64,000 bases of DNA from Oscillospiraceae bacterium (GTDB lineage: Bacteria; Bacillota; Clostridia; Oscillospirales; Oscillospiraceae). Below are positions 25,610-34,549 of this stretch, piece by piece. The stretch is from assembly GCA_017432615.1 (NCBI GenBank), contig JAFRIV010000024.1:27538-91537 (forward strand), read 5' to 3'. The translations under genes and the position numbers were made by a program. Each line of letters starts with the position of its first letter. The first letter of the stretch is position 1. The notes beneath the pieces were generated by a model, which made no database searches, was not told where the DNA came from, and saw nothing but the letters and a program-made list of their open reading frames with translations.

Positions 25610-26884
25610 TTACGGGCAGTACTTCAGGCAGCACTTTTTCAGCTTTTTCCCGCTGCCGCAGGGGCAGGGATCATTTCTGGAAAGGCCTTTGAAGCGCGCC
25701 CTCTCCTGCAAGGTCAGTTCTTCCATGATCTGCTGCCTGCTCCGCCCCAGGGCGGAGAGGCGCATGGCTTCCTTCAGGCGCGGCACCGCGTAGGCAAAAA
25801 AGTCTTTCAATCCCTCGCAGAGAAAATACTGCTTCTCCGTCTCCCCCTCCGTGGGGAGAAAGCGATCCTTCGGGCAGCCGCCATGGCAGAACATTCGCCA
25901 TTCACATTCCCGGCAAGCCCTGGGTTGACCGGTTTTTTTCCGCATTCCGAACTCCCGCTGGGCAGGGGAATCCACCAGATCACGCAGGCTTGTATCCTGA
26001 AGGGAGCCGATACGGTACTGCGGTTTTACAAAGTGGTCACAGGAATAGACGCTGCCGTCTTTTTCCGCCACGGGCACATCGCCGCACTCCTCCCGCATCC
26101 AGCAAAGATTTGCCGGCGTACCGCTGAGCACCAGCGCCATCTCGCTGAAAAGCTGGACTTCCGTCCGGTCCAGGTCGTGAAACAGCCACTCCGAAAACAC
26201 TTCTTTTAAAAAAGTGCCGTATTTTTCGGGGAGCACGGATTCCTCCGTGACGGATGTTTCCCCGTTTCGCACCACGACGGGGATGAACTGCATCCATCCC
26301 GTTTGGAATTCCCGCAGGGCACGGTAGATCTGTTTTCCGTTTTTTGATGCGGCGGCCGTCACCGTGCAGAGCAGATCCGCCTCGATGCCGTGCTGCTGCA
26401 GCAGGCGGATGGATGCCGCGATACGTTCATACGTCGGTCGCTGCGCCGTATCCTTCCGGAACAGGTCATGGTTCGCCCGGTCCCCGTCGATGCTGAGGCT
26501 CACATCAAAATGCTCCTGCCGCAAAAAGGCGCACCATTCTTTGTCAAGGGCAAGGCCGTTAGTCTGCAGATTGTTCCAGCATTCCCACCCGGCCGGCAGC
26601 ATTTTTTTCTGCAGCGCCACAGCCTCCCGGTAAAAGGGCAGCCCCGCCAGGGTAGGCTCCCCGCCGTGCCAGGTAAAAGAGACCACCGGCCCCGGAGAGG
26701 ATGTGATCGCATCCCGGATCAGTCTTTCCAGCACTTCTCGGGACATGCGGCCCTTGTCATTGCTTCCCTCCGTGTGCAGATAATAGCAATAGGTACAGCG
26801 CATATTGCAGGCGGAGCCCACAGGCTTCGCCATCACGGCAAATGGCCTCCGTTCCTTCTCCGGAGGTTCCTTTCCGACAGGCAT
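25610..26884 (-). CDS. Anaerobic sulfatase-maturase-like radical SAM/SPASM enzyme with SEC-C tail
   Basis: A 424-residue enzyme. The radical SAM cluster is C26-x3-C30-x2-C33 in SACNMRCTYCYY. SPASM cysteines for auxiliary Fe-S clusters lie at about 240-345 (NLCWMREECGDVPV, YSCDHF, CRECEWRMFCHGGCP). The final 25 residues form a SEC-C zinc motif (NDPCPCGSGKKLKKCC). Family members oxidise an active-site Cys or Ser of sulfatases to formylglycine. No sulfatase gene is in this window, so the substrate is inferred from family only. GGAGG precedes the start by eight bases. It follows the dienelactone hydrolase gene by 15 bases. Confidence 0.87.
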   Translation of the reverse strand: MPVGKEPPEKERRPFAVMAKPVGSACNMRCTYCYYLHTEGSNDKGRMSREVLERLIRDAITSSPGPVVSFTWHGGEPTLAGLPFYREAVALQKKMLPAGWECWNNLQTNGLALDKEWCAFLRQEHFDVSLSIDGDRANHDLFRKDTAQRPTYERIAASIRLLQQHGIEADLLCTVTAAASKNGKQIYRALREFQTGWMQFIPVVVRNGETSVTEESVLPEKYGTFLKEVFSEWLFHDLDRTEVQLFSEMALVLSGTPANLCWMREECGDVPVAEKDGSVYSCDHFVKPQYRIGSLQDTSLRDLVDSPAQREFGMRKKTGQPRACRECEWRMFCHGGCPKDRFLPTEGETEKQYFLCEGLKDFFAYAVPRLKEAMRLSALGRSRQQIMEELTLQERARFKGLSRNDPCPCGSGKKLKKCCLKYCP

Positions 26885-26899
26885 CCGGCTGACCTCCGC

Positions 26900-27667
26900 C
26901 TATTCTTTCAGATGTCTGTCAAGGAAGGCCAGTGTCGCATTCCAGGAATCCATGGCCGCTTCCTGCCGATACATCGGCCTGTGATAATACCAGATGCCGT
27001 GCCCGGCGCCGTCATAGCGGCGGAATTCATACTCCTTTCCGCACGCTTTCAGGCGGTCTTCCAGAATATCCACCTGTTCCCTGTCCGGATTTGCATCGTC
27101 ATTTCCGAAAATGCCCAGCAGCGGGATCTGCAGGCGGTCCGTATAGTCTACGGGTGCCACCGGGCGGGCTTCGGAAAGCCTCTCGGCGCCCGCCACCACG
27201 TCTCCGCCCCAGCAGTCTACAACCGCATCAAATCCGTCCACCGTACAGGCGGCCAGAAACGCATGCCGCCCGCCGGAGCACATGCCGATCACGCCGACTT
27301 TTCCGTTTGTCAGGGGCTGGGATTTCAGAAAGGCAAGACAGCCTTTGGCGTCTTCCATCACACTGCTGTCTTTCACCAGGCCCATCGTCTGCATCCTTCC
27401 CGCAACCTCCGCGGGCTTTCCGGAGCCGTAATCCTGATAAATATCGGGGCAGAGCACGCTGAAACCGTGGTTGGCAAAGCGAAAGCTCGTCTCCCGGCAC
27501 CATTCATCCCACCCCGGCATATGGGGGATCAGCACCAGCCCGGGGTGTTTGCCTGCGGAAAGGGGGCGTGCCCAGTAGCAGTTGATGTGCTTTCCTTCGT
27601 GCCCGTTAAGCGCAACGGTCTCCGCGATCACGCCGGAATAGGCATCCGTCTGAAAATCATTCCACAT
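26900..27667 (-). CDS. Dienelactone hydrolase family protein
   Basis: A 255-residue alpha/beta hydrolase. The nucleophile elbow reads GMCSGG (about residues 122-127), with cysteine as the nucleophile, as in classical dienelactone hydrolases. The acid is in FGNDDANPD and the histidine in GAGHGIWYYH. Substrates of the family range from dienelactones to unknown esters. It lies between the diguanylate cyclase and the radical SAM gene with very short gaps, so the three probably form one operon. Confidence 0.87.
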   Translation of the reverse strand: MWNDFQTDAYSGVIAETVALNGHEGKHINCYWARPLSAGKHPGLVLIPHMPGWDEWCRETSFRFANHGFSVLCPDIYQDYGSGKPAEVAGRMQTMGLVKDSSVMEDAKGCLAFLKSQPLTNGKVGVIGMCSGGRHAFLAACTVDGFDAVVDCWGGDVVAGAERLSEARPVAPVDYTDRLQIPLLGIFGNDDANPDREQVDILEDRLKACGKEYEFRRYDGAGHGIWYYHRPMYRQEAAMDSWNATLAFLDRHLKE

Positions 27668-27672
27668 AATTG

Positions 27673-28809
27673 TTACCTCCCAGCTTTGTGTCTCCGTTTT
27701 TCCTCATAGAGTGCGCTGTCGGCACGCTCTACCAGCTGCTCAAAACTCTCATCCGGCATGTAAACGGCACTTCCGATGCTGAAGCGCAGCACATAAGGCG
27801 GCTGCTTTTCACGGTTGAAGGCCGTGCACCGGTCCTCGAGCATCTGCATATACGCCCGGATCTCCGTCTCGTCGGGAAAGAAACCCATGATCAGAAATTC
27901 ATCTCCGCCGTAGCGGGCAACAAATGCCTGCAGGGAGCCCAACGATCCTGTCAGAACCTTCGCCGCTGCAACGAGGGCCTGGTCTCCCGTGGGATGGCCC
28001 TGGGTATCATTGATGGTTTTAAAGTTATCCAGGTCGATCATGAACAGGCACAGCAGTTTTTGCGGCGAGGCCTGTTTGACATACTCCGCAAAGACCTTTT
28101 TCAGCGTCTTCCGGTTGTTGAGCCCGGTGAGGCTGTCCCGCACGATCTCCCCGTCCTGATCATCCATATAGATCAGTATGATGGACACGGCCGCACAGGT
28201 CCATGTCCCCGGCATGCCCGAAAAAGGCAGGGCTGCAAAAGTCCCGATCACCGGGATGATATAAAACCCCAGAAGTTTTCGGATCACCGCCAGATCCGTT
28301 CTTTCTCTCTGAAACAGCAGGGTAAAGAGAATATGCACCAGGGAGATCAGCAGCAGCGACAAAGACCCGACGATCTGCACCCAGAAATACTGACCCCTGA
28401 CATAGACGTTTTTATCATCGATGTAGAAGATCCACTCGGTTTTAACGGACAGAAGATTCAGCGCAATGAAAAACATCACCGACAGCAGCATCAAGCGAAA
28501 CAGCTTCTTCGTGATATGATGGCCCAGCGTCTCCAGTACATAAAGATACCACAGCACGCCCAGCACCTCCGCGCCACTTAAAAACACCGCATTGACGACG
28601 GCATTCAGCAGTCTGCCGCCCGGGAACTGCCTGCCGTCGATCAGCATCCACAGAATATCCAGCGCAAGCGTGAGCATGATCCCGTAGACCGTATTCCGAA
28701 ACAGAATGCGGCTCATCTGCTGGCTGATGTTGTTTTTGCTCTGATAGGCAATAAAGCAGAGGATCAGAAGAAACAGCACATCGATTTCAACATGAATTGC
28801 CGTCGCCAT
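27673..28809 (-). CDS. Membrane diguanylate cyclase (GGDEF)
   Basis: A 378-residue protein. Six or seven membrane helices occupy about 1-210. The GGDEF domain (about 215-378) has DSLTGLNNRKTLKKVF, DLDNFKTINDTQGHPTGD and the active-site RYGGDEF. The intact GGDEF predicts synthesis of cyclic di-GMP. The inhibitory RxxD site normally five residues upstream is not seen. It is followed five bases later by the hydrolase gene and preceded by a small membrane protein gene. Confidence 0.9.
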   Translation of the reverse strand: MATAIHVEIDVLFLLILCFIAYQSKNNISQQMSRILFRNTVYGIMLTLALDILWMLIDGRQFPGGRLLNAVVNAVFLSGAEVLGVLWYLYVLETLGHHITKKLFRLMLLSVMFFIALNLLSVKTEWIFYIDDKNVYVRGQYFWVQIVGSLSLLLISLVHILFTLLFQRERTDLAVIRKLLGFYIIPVIGTFAALPFSGMPGTWTCAAVSIILIYMDDQDGEIVRDSLTGLNNRKTLKKVFAEYVKQASPQKLLCLFMIDLDNFKTINDTQGHPTGDQALVAAAKVLTGSLGSLQAFVARYGGDEFLIMGFFPDETEIRAYMQMLEDRCTAFNREKQPPYVLRFSIGSAVYMPDESFEQLVERADSALYEEKRRHKAGR

Positions 28810-28813
28810 AAGA

Positions 28814-29536
28814 TCATCTTCTCTCCTTCCCTATATAATAGGAGTATTTTACAGGATTTTCCCCGGGTTGTAAAGTATCCCCGGAGCGTTTTATCCGGCA
28901 TTTTTTAGACCGCCGTCTCACGATCGCCTGCAAAACCCATCCGACCGCCAGAAACAGCGCCAGCAGCATCAATATTGCATAGAATACCCCGATCCCCAGG
29001 GTAGTATACCCCTTGGTGTCCGGCCGAAAGCCGAACCACCCCGCCGGGGCATTGTAATTCAGAAAAGGATAGGGTGCGGTCATCTGCCTTGCCCCCCAGC
29101 GCACGCCCGCCTGCCCAAGGGTCAGGATGAAGAGCAGATACGCTACGGGCGGAAACAGGGCGATCCCAAGGTGCTTTCTTTCCCAGGGATAATCCGCATC
29201 ATGCAACAGAAAGTCCGCCGTGGCGGCAAACGGGGTAATGAGATGCAGGCACAAGCTGGCATAATGGTCCTGCCGGTAGGCCGCCGCGATCCCCTTCGGC
29301 TCCATCGGGGCGAGCACGAACAGATATACGAGAAACGTGATCAGGATCGAAACCACTGCCGTATACTTCCAGAGCCGAAAGGGCCTCCCGCTCACTATCT
29401 GGCAGAATACCACCGCCGCCACATACAGGTTGGAAAGCTGGGTAAAAAACGTAAATCCCATCGGCCAGTGGAGCATCCGCACAACGGCATATCCCGTTGA
29501 ACACAGTATGATCAGTTTTAAGATGTTTTTTCTCAT
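28814..29536 (-). CDS. Pr6Pr-like integral membrane protein
   Basis: A 240-residue protein with six predicted membrane helices. It has the pattern of Pr6Pr/FAR-17a-type proteins: FFTQLSNLYVAAVVF in the second helix, LHLITPFAATADFLLHD in the middle, and YPFLNY near the end. No catalytic function is established for the bacterial forms. Its stop is four bases upstream of the diguanylate cyclase stop-side neighbour, so it heads a probable four-gene operon (this gene, GGDEF, hydrolase, radical SAM). Confidence 0.65.
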   Translation of the reverse strand: MRKNILKLIILCSTGYAVVRMLHWPMGFTFFTQLSNLYVAAVVFCQIVSGRPFRLWKYTAVVSILITFLVYLFVLAPMEPKGIAAAYRQDHYASLCLHLITPFAATADFLLHDADYPWERKHLGIALFPPVAYLLFILTLGQAGVRWGARQMTAPYPFLNYNAPAGWFGFRPDTKGYTTLGIGVFYAILMLLALFLAVGWVLQAIVRRRSKKCRIKRSGDTLQPGENPVKYSYYIGKERR

Positions 29537-29897
29537 TTGCGCATTCCGTTCTTCCGCCGCTGACAGTTTTTTATTTAGACAGTATTTTACAAAAACTCTC
29601 CCGGTTTGTAAATAAAAAACTCAGAACAACAGCCTCTCCGCAGAGAATCTCTTTTAACTATTATCGATGTTTCTCCGGATCTTTTCGTTTGATCGTATGC
29701 TGCTCTTTCAAACAGCCTCGACAGGATACTGAAAAGAAAATCCTGTATCGGTCAGTTTATTATTGACCCCGGTTTGTTCAGGCAGTATACTTCCTATGAG
29801 CTCTCCGCGTTTTCCGTCTCGCATTCATGATAGCGGCAGGAAAAAAAGACTGTTTGCCGTATAATACAAGATCCACAAATCTTTCGGAGGAAAAACT
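29537..29897. other. Divergent intergenic region with a promoter for the zinc-ribbon gene
   Basis: No gene is seen. TTGACC (29763-29768) and TATACT (29786-29791) form a plus-strand promoter with a 17-base spacer. A second TATAAT at 29860-29865 has no matching -35. Confidence 0.6.
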
Positions 29898-30407
29898 ATG
29901 CCCTATTGTCCATCCTGCGGCACCCGTTTGCCTGACAATGCAAATTTCTGCTCATCCTGCGGTGCCCGTGTTCATTCTGTGCAGAGAAATACATCTGTAT
30001 ACGACTTCAATAAAGAGAAAAGAGAGGCCATAGACGCCGGGAAGCGTGCCCTTGATTCCCTTTATGCGGCAAGAAATGAATTAAATAAAGCCAGAAACTG
30101 GGGTATCGCGGATATTCTCGGCGGCGGGGCCATCACGAGCATGATCAAGCGTTCCAAGATGAAGGATGCGCAGAAATACATCGAGCTGGCAAAAAGAGAT
30201 CTGCGCAAGTTCAGCAATGAACTGAGCGATGTGGCCGGCCTCATGTTTCTTGATTTTGACGCAAATGATTTTCTTTCCTTCGCCGACTGGTTTTTTGACG
30301 GCTTTGCAGTGGATTTCCTCGTCCAGGACCGCATCAACAAAGCAAAGAATCAGGTGGAAGAGGCTATTTCCCGTGTAGAACACGTTTTACGCCAGCTGAA
30401 TGCATAA
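29898..30407 (+). CDS. Zinc-ribbon domain protein
   Basis: A 169-residue protein. Residues 1-25 form a zinc ribbon with two CxxC pairs, CPSCGTRLPDNANFCSSCG. The remainder is helical and charged, with a central ILGGGAITSMIKRSKMKDA stretch, a WFFDGFAVDF segment and a C-terminal coiled coil (KAKNQVEEAISRVEHVL). GGAGG precedes the start. It appears soluble; role unknown. It is the last gene before a 790-base gene-free region. Confidence 0.75.
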   Translation: MPYCPSCGTRLPDNANFCSSCGARVHSVQRNTSVYDFNKEKREAIDAGKRALDSLYAARNELNKARNWGIADILGGGAITSMIKRSKMKDAQKYIELAKRDLRKFSNELSDVAGLMFLDFDANDFLSFADWFFDGFAVDFLVQDRINKAKNQVEEAISRVEHVLRQLNA

Positions 30408-30465
30408 TACTTGAAAAGCCGATCCGTCCTGAAAAGCCGGGATGGTAAAAAGCAAAGCTGATGGG

Positions 30466-30586
30466 GCGTCGGGCGCATTTTGGCTGACACACAGTACCTT
30501 TAGGTACTGTGCAACTCTGTCTCTGTATCTTACTCTTACTCTGTATCTTACTCTTAATCTGTATCTGTATCTTACTCTTTATCTTG
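30466..30586 (+). repeat. Hairpin-microsatellite element A
   Basis: A conserved left part (30466-30489, GCGTCGGGCGCATTTTGGCT...) leads into a perfect hairpin with 10-base arms CACAGTACCT/AGGTACTGTG (30490-30511). Three bases later there are twelve head-to-tail hexamers of the form [CA]TCT[GT][TA] (30515-30586). The left part and hairpin recur at 34550-34596, but there they are followed by different repeat units. A 70-codon open frame across it only translates the repeat (LYLTL...) and is not considered a gene. Confidence 0.85.
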
Positions 30587-30714
30587 GTTACAAATTAACA
30601 CAACACAGGGTAAAAATTACCACTCTCCCCTCTGCAGGCGAGTTCCCTGCGTGACACACCTTGTCCTCTTCTGTGTGGTCTGGAAGGGCAATTTGAAGCA
30701 ATGGTTTAAGATTG

Positions 30715-30822
30715 TGTGCCGGTCGGTGCCGGTCTATTCCTAAACTTTCCTCGCGCGCGAGAAAAAGAAAAAAAATATTGTCTATAGAAAAGTTTTGTTT
30801 TTGACCGGCATCGACCGGCACA
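30715..30822. repeat. 108-bp inverted repeat with internally repeated arms
   Basis: Arms 30715-30734 and 30803-30822 match over 19 of 20 bases. Each arm is itself two copies of TGCCGGTC. The 68-base interior contains the palindrome TCGCGCGCGA and an A-rich tract. There is no protein in it. It may be a miniature mobile element, or encode a structured RNA; no target-site duplication is obvious. Confidence 0.7.
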
Positions 30823-31012
30823 TCATTCAAAATGCTGAGTCAAAAACCAATACAAAAAGCAGGTGTGAAACCATCACCGGCCGGAGTACGGATGAAGAGC
30901 CGAAGAAGGTGATTTTGTCTGCTCCTTTTAGGCGCGTCAGAATGCGCTGTACGGCGTTTTGGGCTTTTACCATGTATTTCATGTCGAAGGGCTCTATGCG
31001 CTGAGAGTGCCG

Positions 31013-31038
31013 TTAAAATGCGTCTGAGAGCATTTTAA
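31013..31038. repeat. Inverted repeat TTAAAATGC
   Basis: Arms TTAAAATGC (31013-31021) and GCATTTTAA (31030-31038) with an 8-base loop; no T-tract. It lies just before the nested palindrome. Confidence 0.55.
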
Positions 31039-31051
31039 GCGAAGAGGTCTG

Positions 31052-31091
31052 CAATATATAGTGTTTCAAGCCGCTTGAATGCTATATATTG
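31052..31091. repeat. Nested palindrome
   Basis: Outer arms CAATATATAG and CTATATATTG (10 bases, perfect) enclose an inner perfect repeat TTCAAGC-C-GCTTGAA. It lies between the ABC operon terminator and the 108-bp inverted repeat. It could be a cruciform, an operator or part of a decayed element. Confidence 0.65.
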
Positions 31092-31115
31092 TGTTTTCTG
31101 CTGCTTGAAGAATTA

Positions 31116-31155
31116 TTAAAAAAGGTGCCGGGAACTATCCCTGACACCTTTTCGT
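31116..31155 (-). terminator. Terminator of the sugar ABC operon
   Basis: On the minus strand GGTGTCAGGG and CCCGGCACC pair, followed by TTTTTTAATAATTC, 46 bases after the last permease stop. Confidence 0.85.
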
Positions 31156-31200
31156 TTTAATTTGAGAAACAGATACCACTGAGCCAATCCTGAGACCGTC

Positions 31201-32037
31201 TCAACCTTTGACGGAACCGGCAGTCATGCCTTTTACCAGTGACTTTTGAGCGATGAAGATAAACAGCGCAGTCGGAATCGTGGAAAGTGTGATAGCAGCT
31301 GCCATATTTCCCCATTCCACAGCATAACTGGTAATGAAGAAAGATGTCCCGACCGTTGCTGTGATCGAATTTTTGAATGACAGGATCCCGCTGAAAAGAT
31401 ACTCATTCCAGCTGGTGATAAATCCCAAAATAGCAGTGGAGCCGATTCCGGGAAGCAGCACCGGAATTAATACACGAGTCAGGATCTGAATCGTATTGGC
31501 CCCGTCAATCGAAGCAGCCTCCTCTATTTCCTTCGGCAGATCCTGAATATAGCCGATGAACAGCAGAAGTGACGTTGGTGTGATAAAAAGAGTATGCATA
31601 AAGATGATCGCTATTTTTGTGTCCAGCAGCTTGAATCTGTTGAAGATCAGAAAAACGGGTATCGCGAAAGCCAGGGCAGGAGCCAGACGCAGCAGCATGG
31701 TTGACCCAAGGATCACATCCCCAACGCCGTGATAGCGTACAATGGAATATGCCGCCGGAATGGTTAAAACAATAGCGATAGCTGAAGAAATCACCGCAAT
31801 GATAAAGGAGTTCCACAGATAAAGGCGAAAGTCAAAGCTGCCCTTCCCAAGTACGTTGCGAAAATTATCGAGGGTCGGTTTGAATATCCACTTTGGAGGA
31901 GTGGAAGAGATCGTAAACGGACTTTTGAAAGCAGTCAGGACGTTGGTAATCAAACCGATATCCAGAACAATAACGATAAGAATGACAGCAATCACAGTAA
32001 AGATCGTGCTAAGACGTTTTTTCTGTTTTCTGCTCAT
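31201..32037 (-). CDS. Carbohydrate ABC transporter permease (MalG-type)
   Basis: A 278-residue protein with six membrane helices. The EAA loop reads EEAASIDGANTIQILTRVLIP near 180, the contact site for the ATPase. The first helix is followed by a periplasm-facing segment with FKPTLDNFRNVLG, as in MalG-family inner-membrane subunits. It is the last gene of the operon. No ATPase gene is linked, so it probably uses a shared ATPase encoded elsewhere, as is common for sugar importers in Firmicutes. Confidence 0.92.
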   Translation of the reverse strand: MSRKQKKRLSTIFTVIAVILIVIVLDIGLITNVLTAFKSPFTISSTPPKWIFKPTLDNFRNVLGKGSFDFRLYLWNSFIIAVISSAIAIVLTIPAAYSIVRYHGVGDVILGSTMLLRLAPALAFAIPVFLIFNRFKLLDTKIAIIFMHTLFITPTSLLLFIGYIQDLPKEIEEAASIDGANTIQILTRVLIPVLLPGIGSTAILGFITSWNEYLFSGILSFKNSITATVGTSFFITSYAVEWGNMAAAITLSTIPTALFIFIAQKSLVKGMTAGSVKG

Positions 32038-32038
32038 C

Positions 32039-32899
32039 TTATTTATCTCCTTTTGTCGTTCGCCTTACCAGATAGAGAGAAGGAACCAGCAGAATCAGTG
32101 CTAGTGCAAAGGATGCAGCACAGGCCATACCATAATCCGAACGCTGGAAAGCCCTGCGGTAAATGAAAATAGAGACAGATTGTGTAAATGTTCCGGGGCC
32201 GCCTGCAGTCATGGCAAAGATCAGTTCAAATATCAGGAAAGACTGCAATAATTTTTCAAGAAAAGTGATGCCGAAAATAGCGGAAATCGTCGGGATCGTG
32301 ACATGGATCAGCTTTTGAAAAGCATTGGCACCGTCCATTGTCGCCGCCTCCAGCAGTTCCTGCGGAACACCCTGCATGGCAGAATACATATTAATGAACA
32401 CAAACGGCATACGGTTGATTGTATCTGCACCGATAATCGTTGGATTCACCCAAGCCATTCCCAACAAAGCTGTGGTCCCGGTCAGGCCTGAAAGCAGATA
32501 TGCAATCGGTCCAACAGATTCGTTGAAGAGCAGGCGGAACATAGTGCCCATCAGGAAAGGTGCAACAACCATCGGCATCAGGATCAACGTTGTTGCCAGT
32601 CCCTTCCCTGGAAAATCGCGCTGAAAAAGCCAGGAGATCAAAATACCGAGGACCATCTGGATAAAGGTACAGATGATTGCAAACTTCAGGCTCCATAATA
32701 AAGCCTGCCCAAATTCGGAATTACTGAAGAGTTTGATATAATTTTGCAGCCCGATAAAAGTCGGATTTTCAATATTATTGATCCTGGCATTGAACAAACT
32801 CAGCCGAAGCCCATACAGAATCGGATAAAGTGCAAATGCCACCAGCCAAATCGTCAGAGGCAGGAGAAGCAATAAACTGATTATTTTTTTCTTTTTCAT
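32039..32899 (-). CDS. Sugar ABC transporter permease (MalF/UgpA-type)
   Basis: A 286-residue protein with six membrane helices and the EAA loop LLEAATMDGANAFQKLIHVTIP near 190. The N-terminus LPLTIWLVAFALYPILYGLRLSLF and the following NARINNIENPTFIGLQNY are typical of the UgpA/MalF group. It is one base from the second permease gene and pairs with it to form the channel. Confidence 0.92.
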   Translation of the reverse strand: MKKKKIISLLLLLPLTIWLVAFALYPILYGLRLSLFNARINNIENPTFIGLQNYIKLFSNSEFGQALLWSLKFAIICTFIQMVLGILISWLFQRDFPGKGLATTLILMPMVVAPFLMGTMFRLLFNESVGPIAYLLSGLTGTTALLGMAWVNPTIIGADTINRMPFVFINMYSAMQGVPQELLEAATMDGANAFQKLIHVTIPTISAIFGITFLEKLLQSFLIFELIFAMTAGGPGTFTQSVSIFIYRRAFQRSDYGMACAASFALALILLVPSLYLVRRTTKGDK

Positions 32900-32935
32900 A
32901 GAATCCGCATAACCTCTGGTCTTTAAATGATAAAA

Positions 32936-32960
32936 GGACGGAACTATTTGCTCCGTCCTA
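32936..32960 (-). terminator. Hairpin between the binding-protein and permease genes
   Basis: AGGACGGA and TCCGTCCT (arms of eight) with a nine-base loop, followed on the minus strand by TTTATC. It lies 21 bases after the binding-protein stop and probably lets part of transcription through, giving more binding protein than permease. Confidence 0.7.
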
Positions 32961-32980
32961 TTATTAGATTCACTCAGATC

Positions 32981-34330
32981 TTACTGCCAGTAAGACATTT
33001 CTTCGGTGGCTTCCGCCTGCAGCTGGGCCAGAGCAGTATCGAAATCGATCACACCGTTCCAGGCATCCGCGAGCAGACCGCAAGCCATATCTTCGATAAT
33101 ACCGGCGGTTGGGGGCAGGTTCCTACCACAGTCATTCAGGACGTCAACCATGTAGCCATAGACCGGGAACTGGTCGGACATATCTGCCAGAACCGCCTTG
33201 GACGGAGCAATGCCGCCGGCTTCGGCGTAAAGCTTCGCTGCTTCATCGGTATACAGCCAGGCAGCCCAGCGGGCAGCTTCTTCCTTATGCTCGGAATACT
33301 TGCTGATACCAACACCAAGGGTATGGTTATAAGCGAAGTGGCCTTCCGGACCGGCAGGAGGTGCACAGACCTTGATCTTGCCGTGAACCGGGGATTCTTC
33401 CGCATTAATGGTAGCGTAACCTGCATTCCAATGAACGGTCATGGCACACTGACCGGCAATCATTGCTTCGTTGTCTTCTGCGAACTCACCATTCACAGAG
33501 GATTCCGGTGTCAGACCCTTTTCAAAAGAGGTTTTCCAAACTGCCAGTGCCTGACGGGCGGCATCGTTATCAAAAGCAACATTGCCGTCAGCATCAAACC
33601 AGTCACCCCCGAAGGACCAGTAGCAGTTGGTCCACAGGAAAGCAGTCGGGCCCATAACTTTACCATGGGTGAAGTTGCCGTATTCCGTCGGGGAATCGGG
33701 GTTATAAGCTTTGGTAAAGAAAAAGGATGCTGCAAGATAATCGTCCCAGGTCCAGTCAGCCGGATCTTTCGGTTCCAGTTCCTTCCCCAGCTGTTCAGAA
33801 GCAATCTTCTTGTAGGTTGCCTGCCACTCCTCATTGCTGAGAAGCTCATCGATCAGGTCGCTGCGATAATACAGGAAGTGGTTGGAGAGATCCATCGGCA
33901 CGCCATAGAGAGTTCCGTCCAGCCAGCGGAAACCATCAACCGTGGCGGGGATGCGGCCTTCTGTGTCAGCTCCATAGATGTTGATTTCCGGATTGTCCAG
34001 ATACTGCTGCAGCGGTTCCATATGCATCCAGTACTTTCCAAGCCAGCGGGAAGCCGTGAAGAAGAGATCCACATCAGGAGACTTCGCTGCCATCAGTGCT
34101 TCTTCTTTCAGCAAGATGTTGTCACGGCCAAATAATTCCTGTTCCACATAGAAGCCGGCTTCCTGCGCCTTGTTTTCATTCCAGTAGTTCAGGACGACGT
34201 CCATGGCATCGGACTCCGGGCCCGGCCAATAGACCATACGGACGGTATACAGATCGTCCGCAGCAAAGGCCATCGGGGCGCTGCAGAGCAACACAGCCAC
34301 GATCAAGAGTGCTACCAATACTTTCTTCAT
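32981..34330 (-). CDS. Extracellular sugar-binding protein
   Basis: A 449-residue secreted protein of the SBP family 1 type. The signal peptide ends at APMAFAADD (about 23), with no lipobox cysteine at the cleavage site, which is unusual for a Firmicute. Family features include LTPESSVNGEFAEDNEAMIAGQCAM near 280 and EEAARWAAWLYTDEAAKLYAEAGG near 350. The substrate is presumably an oligosaccharide; it cannot be read from the sequence. It is the first gene of the operon, from a consensus promoter. Confidence 0.92.
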   Translation of the reverse strand: MKKVLVALLIVAVLLCSAPMAFAADDLYTVRMVYWPGPESDAMDVVLNYWNENKAQEAGFYVEQELFGRDNILLKEEALMAAKSPDVDLFFTASRWLGKYWMHMEPLQQYLDNPEINIYGADTEGRIPATVDGFRWLDGTLYGVPMDLSNHFLYYRSDLIDELLSNEEWQATYKKIASEQLGKELEPKDPADWTWDDYLAASFFFTKAYNPDSPTEYGNFTHGKVMGPTAFLWTNCYWSFGGDWFDADGNVAFDNDAARQALAVWKTSFEKGLTPESSVNGEFAEDNEAMIAGQCAMTVHWNAGYATINAEESPVHGKIKVCAPPAGPEGHFAYNHTLGVGISKYSEHKEEAARWAAWLYTDEAAKLYAEAGGIAPSKAVLADMSDQFPVYGYMVDVLNDCGRNLPPTAGIIEDMACGLLADAWNGVIDFDTALAQLQAEATEEMSYWQ

Positions 34331-34371
34331 TTTTGCCTCCTTTTTTTCCCGGTCTGATCATTCGGATCGGG

Positions 34372-34404
34372 TTGGTTCCTTAAAAATTTTTGTTTTTGAA
34401 CCAA
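34372..34404. promoter_or_regulatory. Candidate operator for the sugar ABC operon
   Basis: Inverted repeat TTGGTTC (34372-34378) and GAACCAA (34398-34404), 19 bases apart, covering the expected transcription start. It is placed to act as a repressor site. No regulator gene is adjacent. Confidence 0.45.
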
Positions 34405-34414
34405 TCTGTTTTGG

Positions 34415-34443
34415 ATTATATCATCCATGTTTTTTCGTGTCAA
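34415..34443 (-). promoter_or_regulatory. Consensus promoter of the sugar ABC operon
   Basis: Perfect TTGACA (34438-34443) and TATAAT (34415-34420) with a 17-base spacer on the minus strand. Confidence 0.9.
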
Positions 34444-34549
34444 TCATTTTATCCTGCCGGCATATTTGCTGCCGTTATTCTGTCCCTCCCAATCCAACAG
34501 GATAAAAGATTTTTCCTTCTGCGTGCCCTGCCGGCGGGGTTTGCCTGCG

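Noticed and set aside
30442-30654. 70-codon frame encoding LYLTL repeats
   Set aside because: It only translates the hexamer microsatellite of element A; composition follows the DNA repeat.
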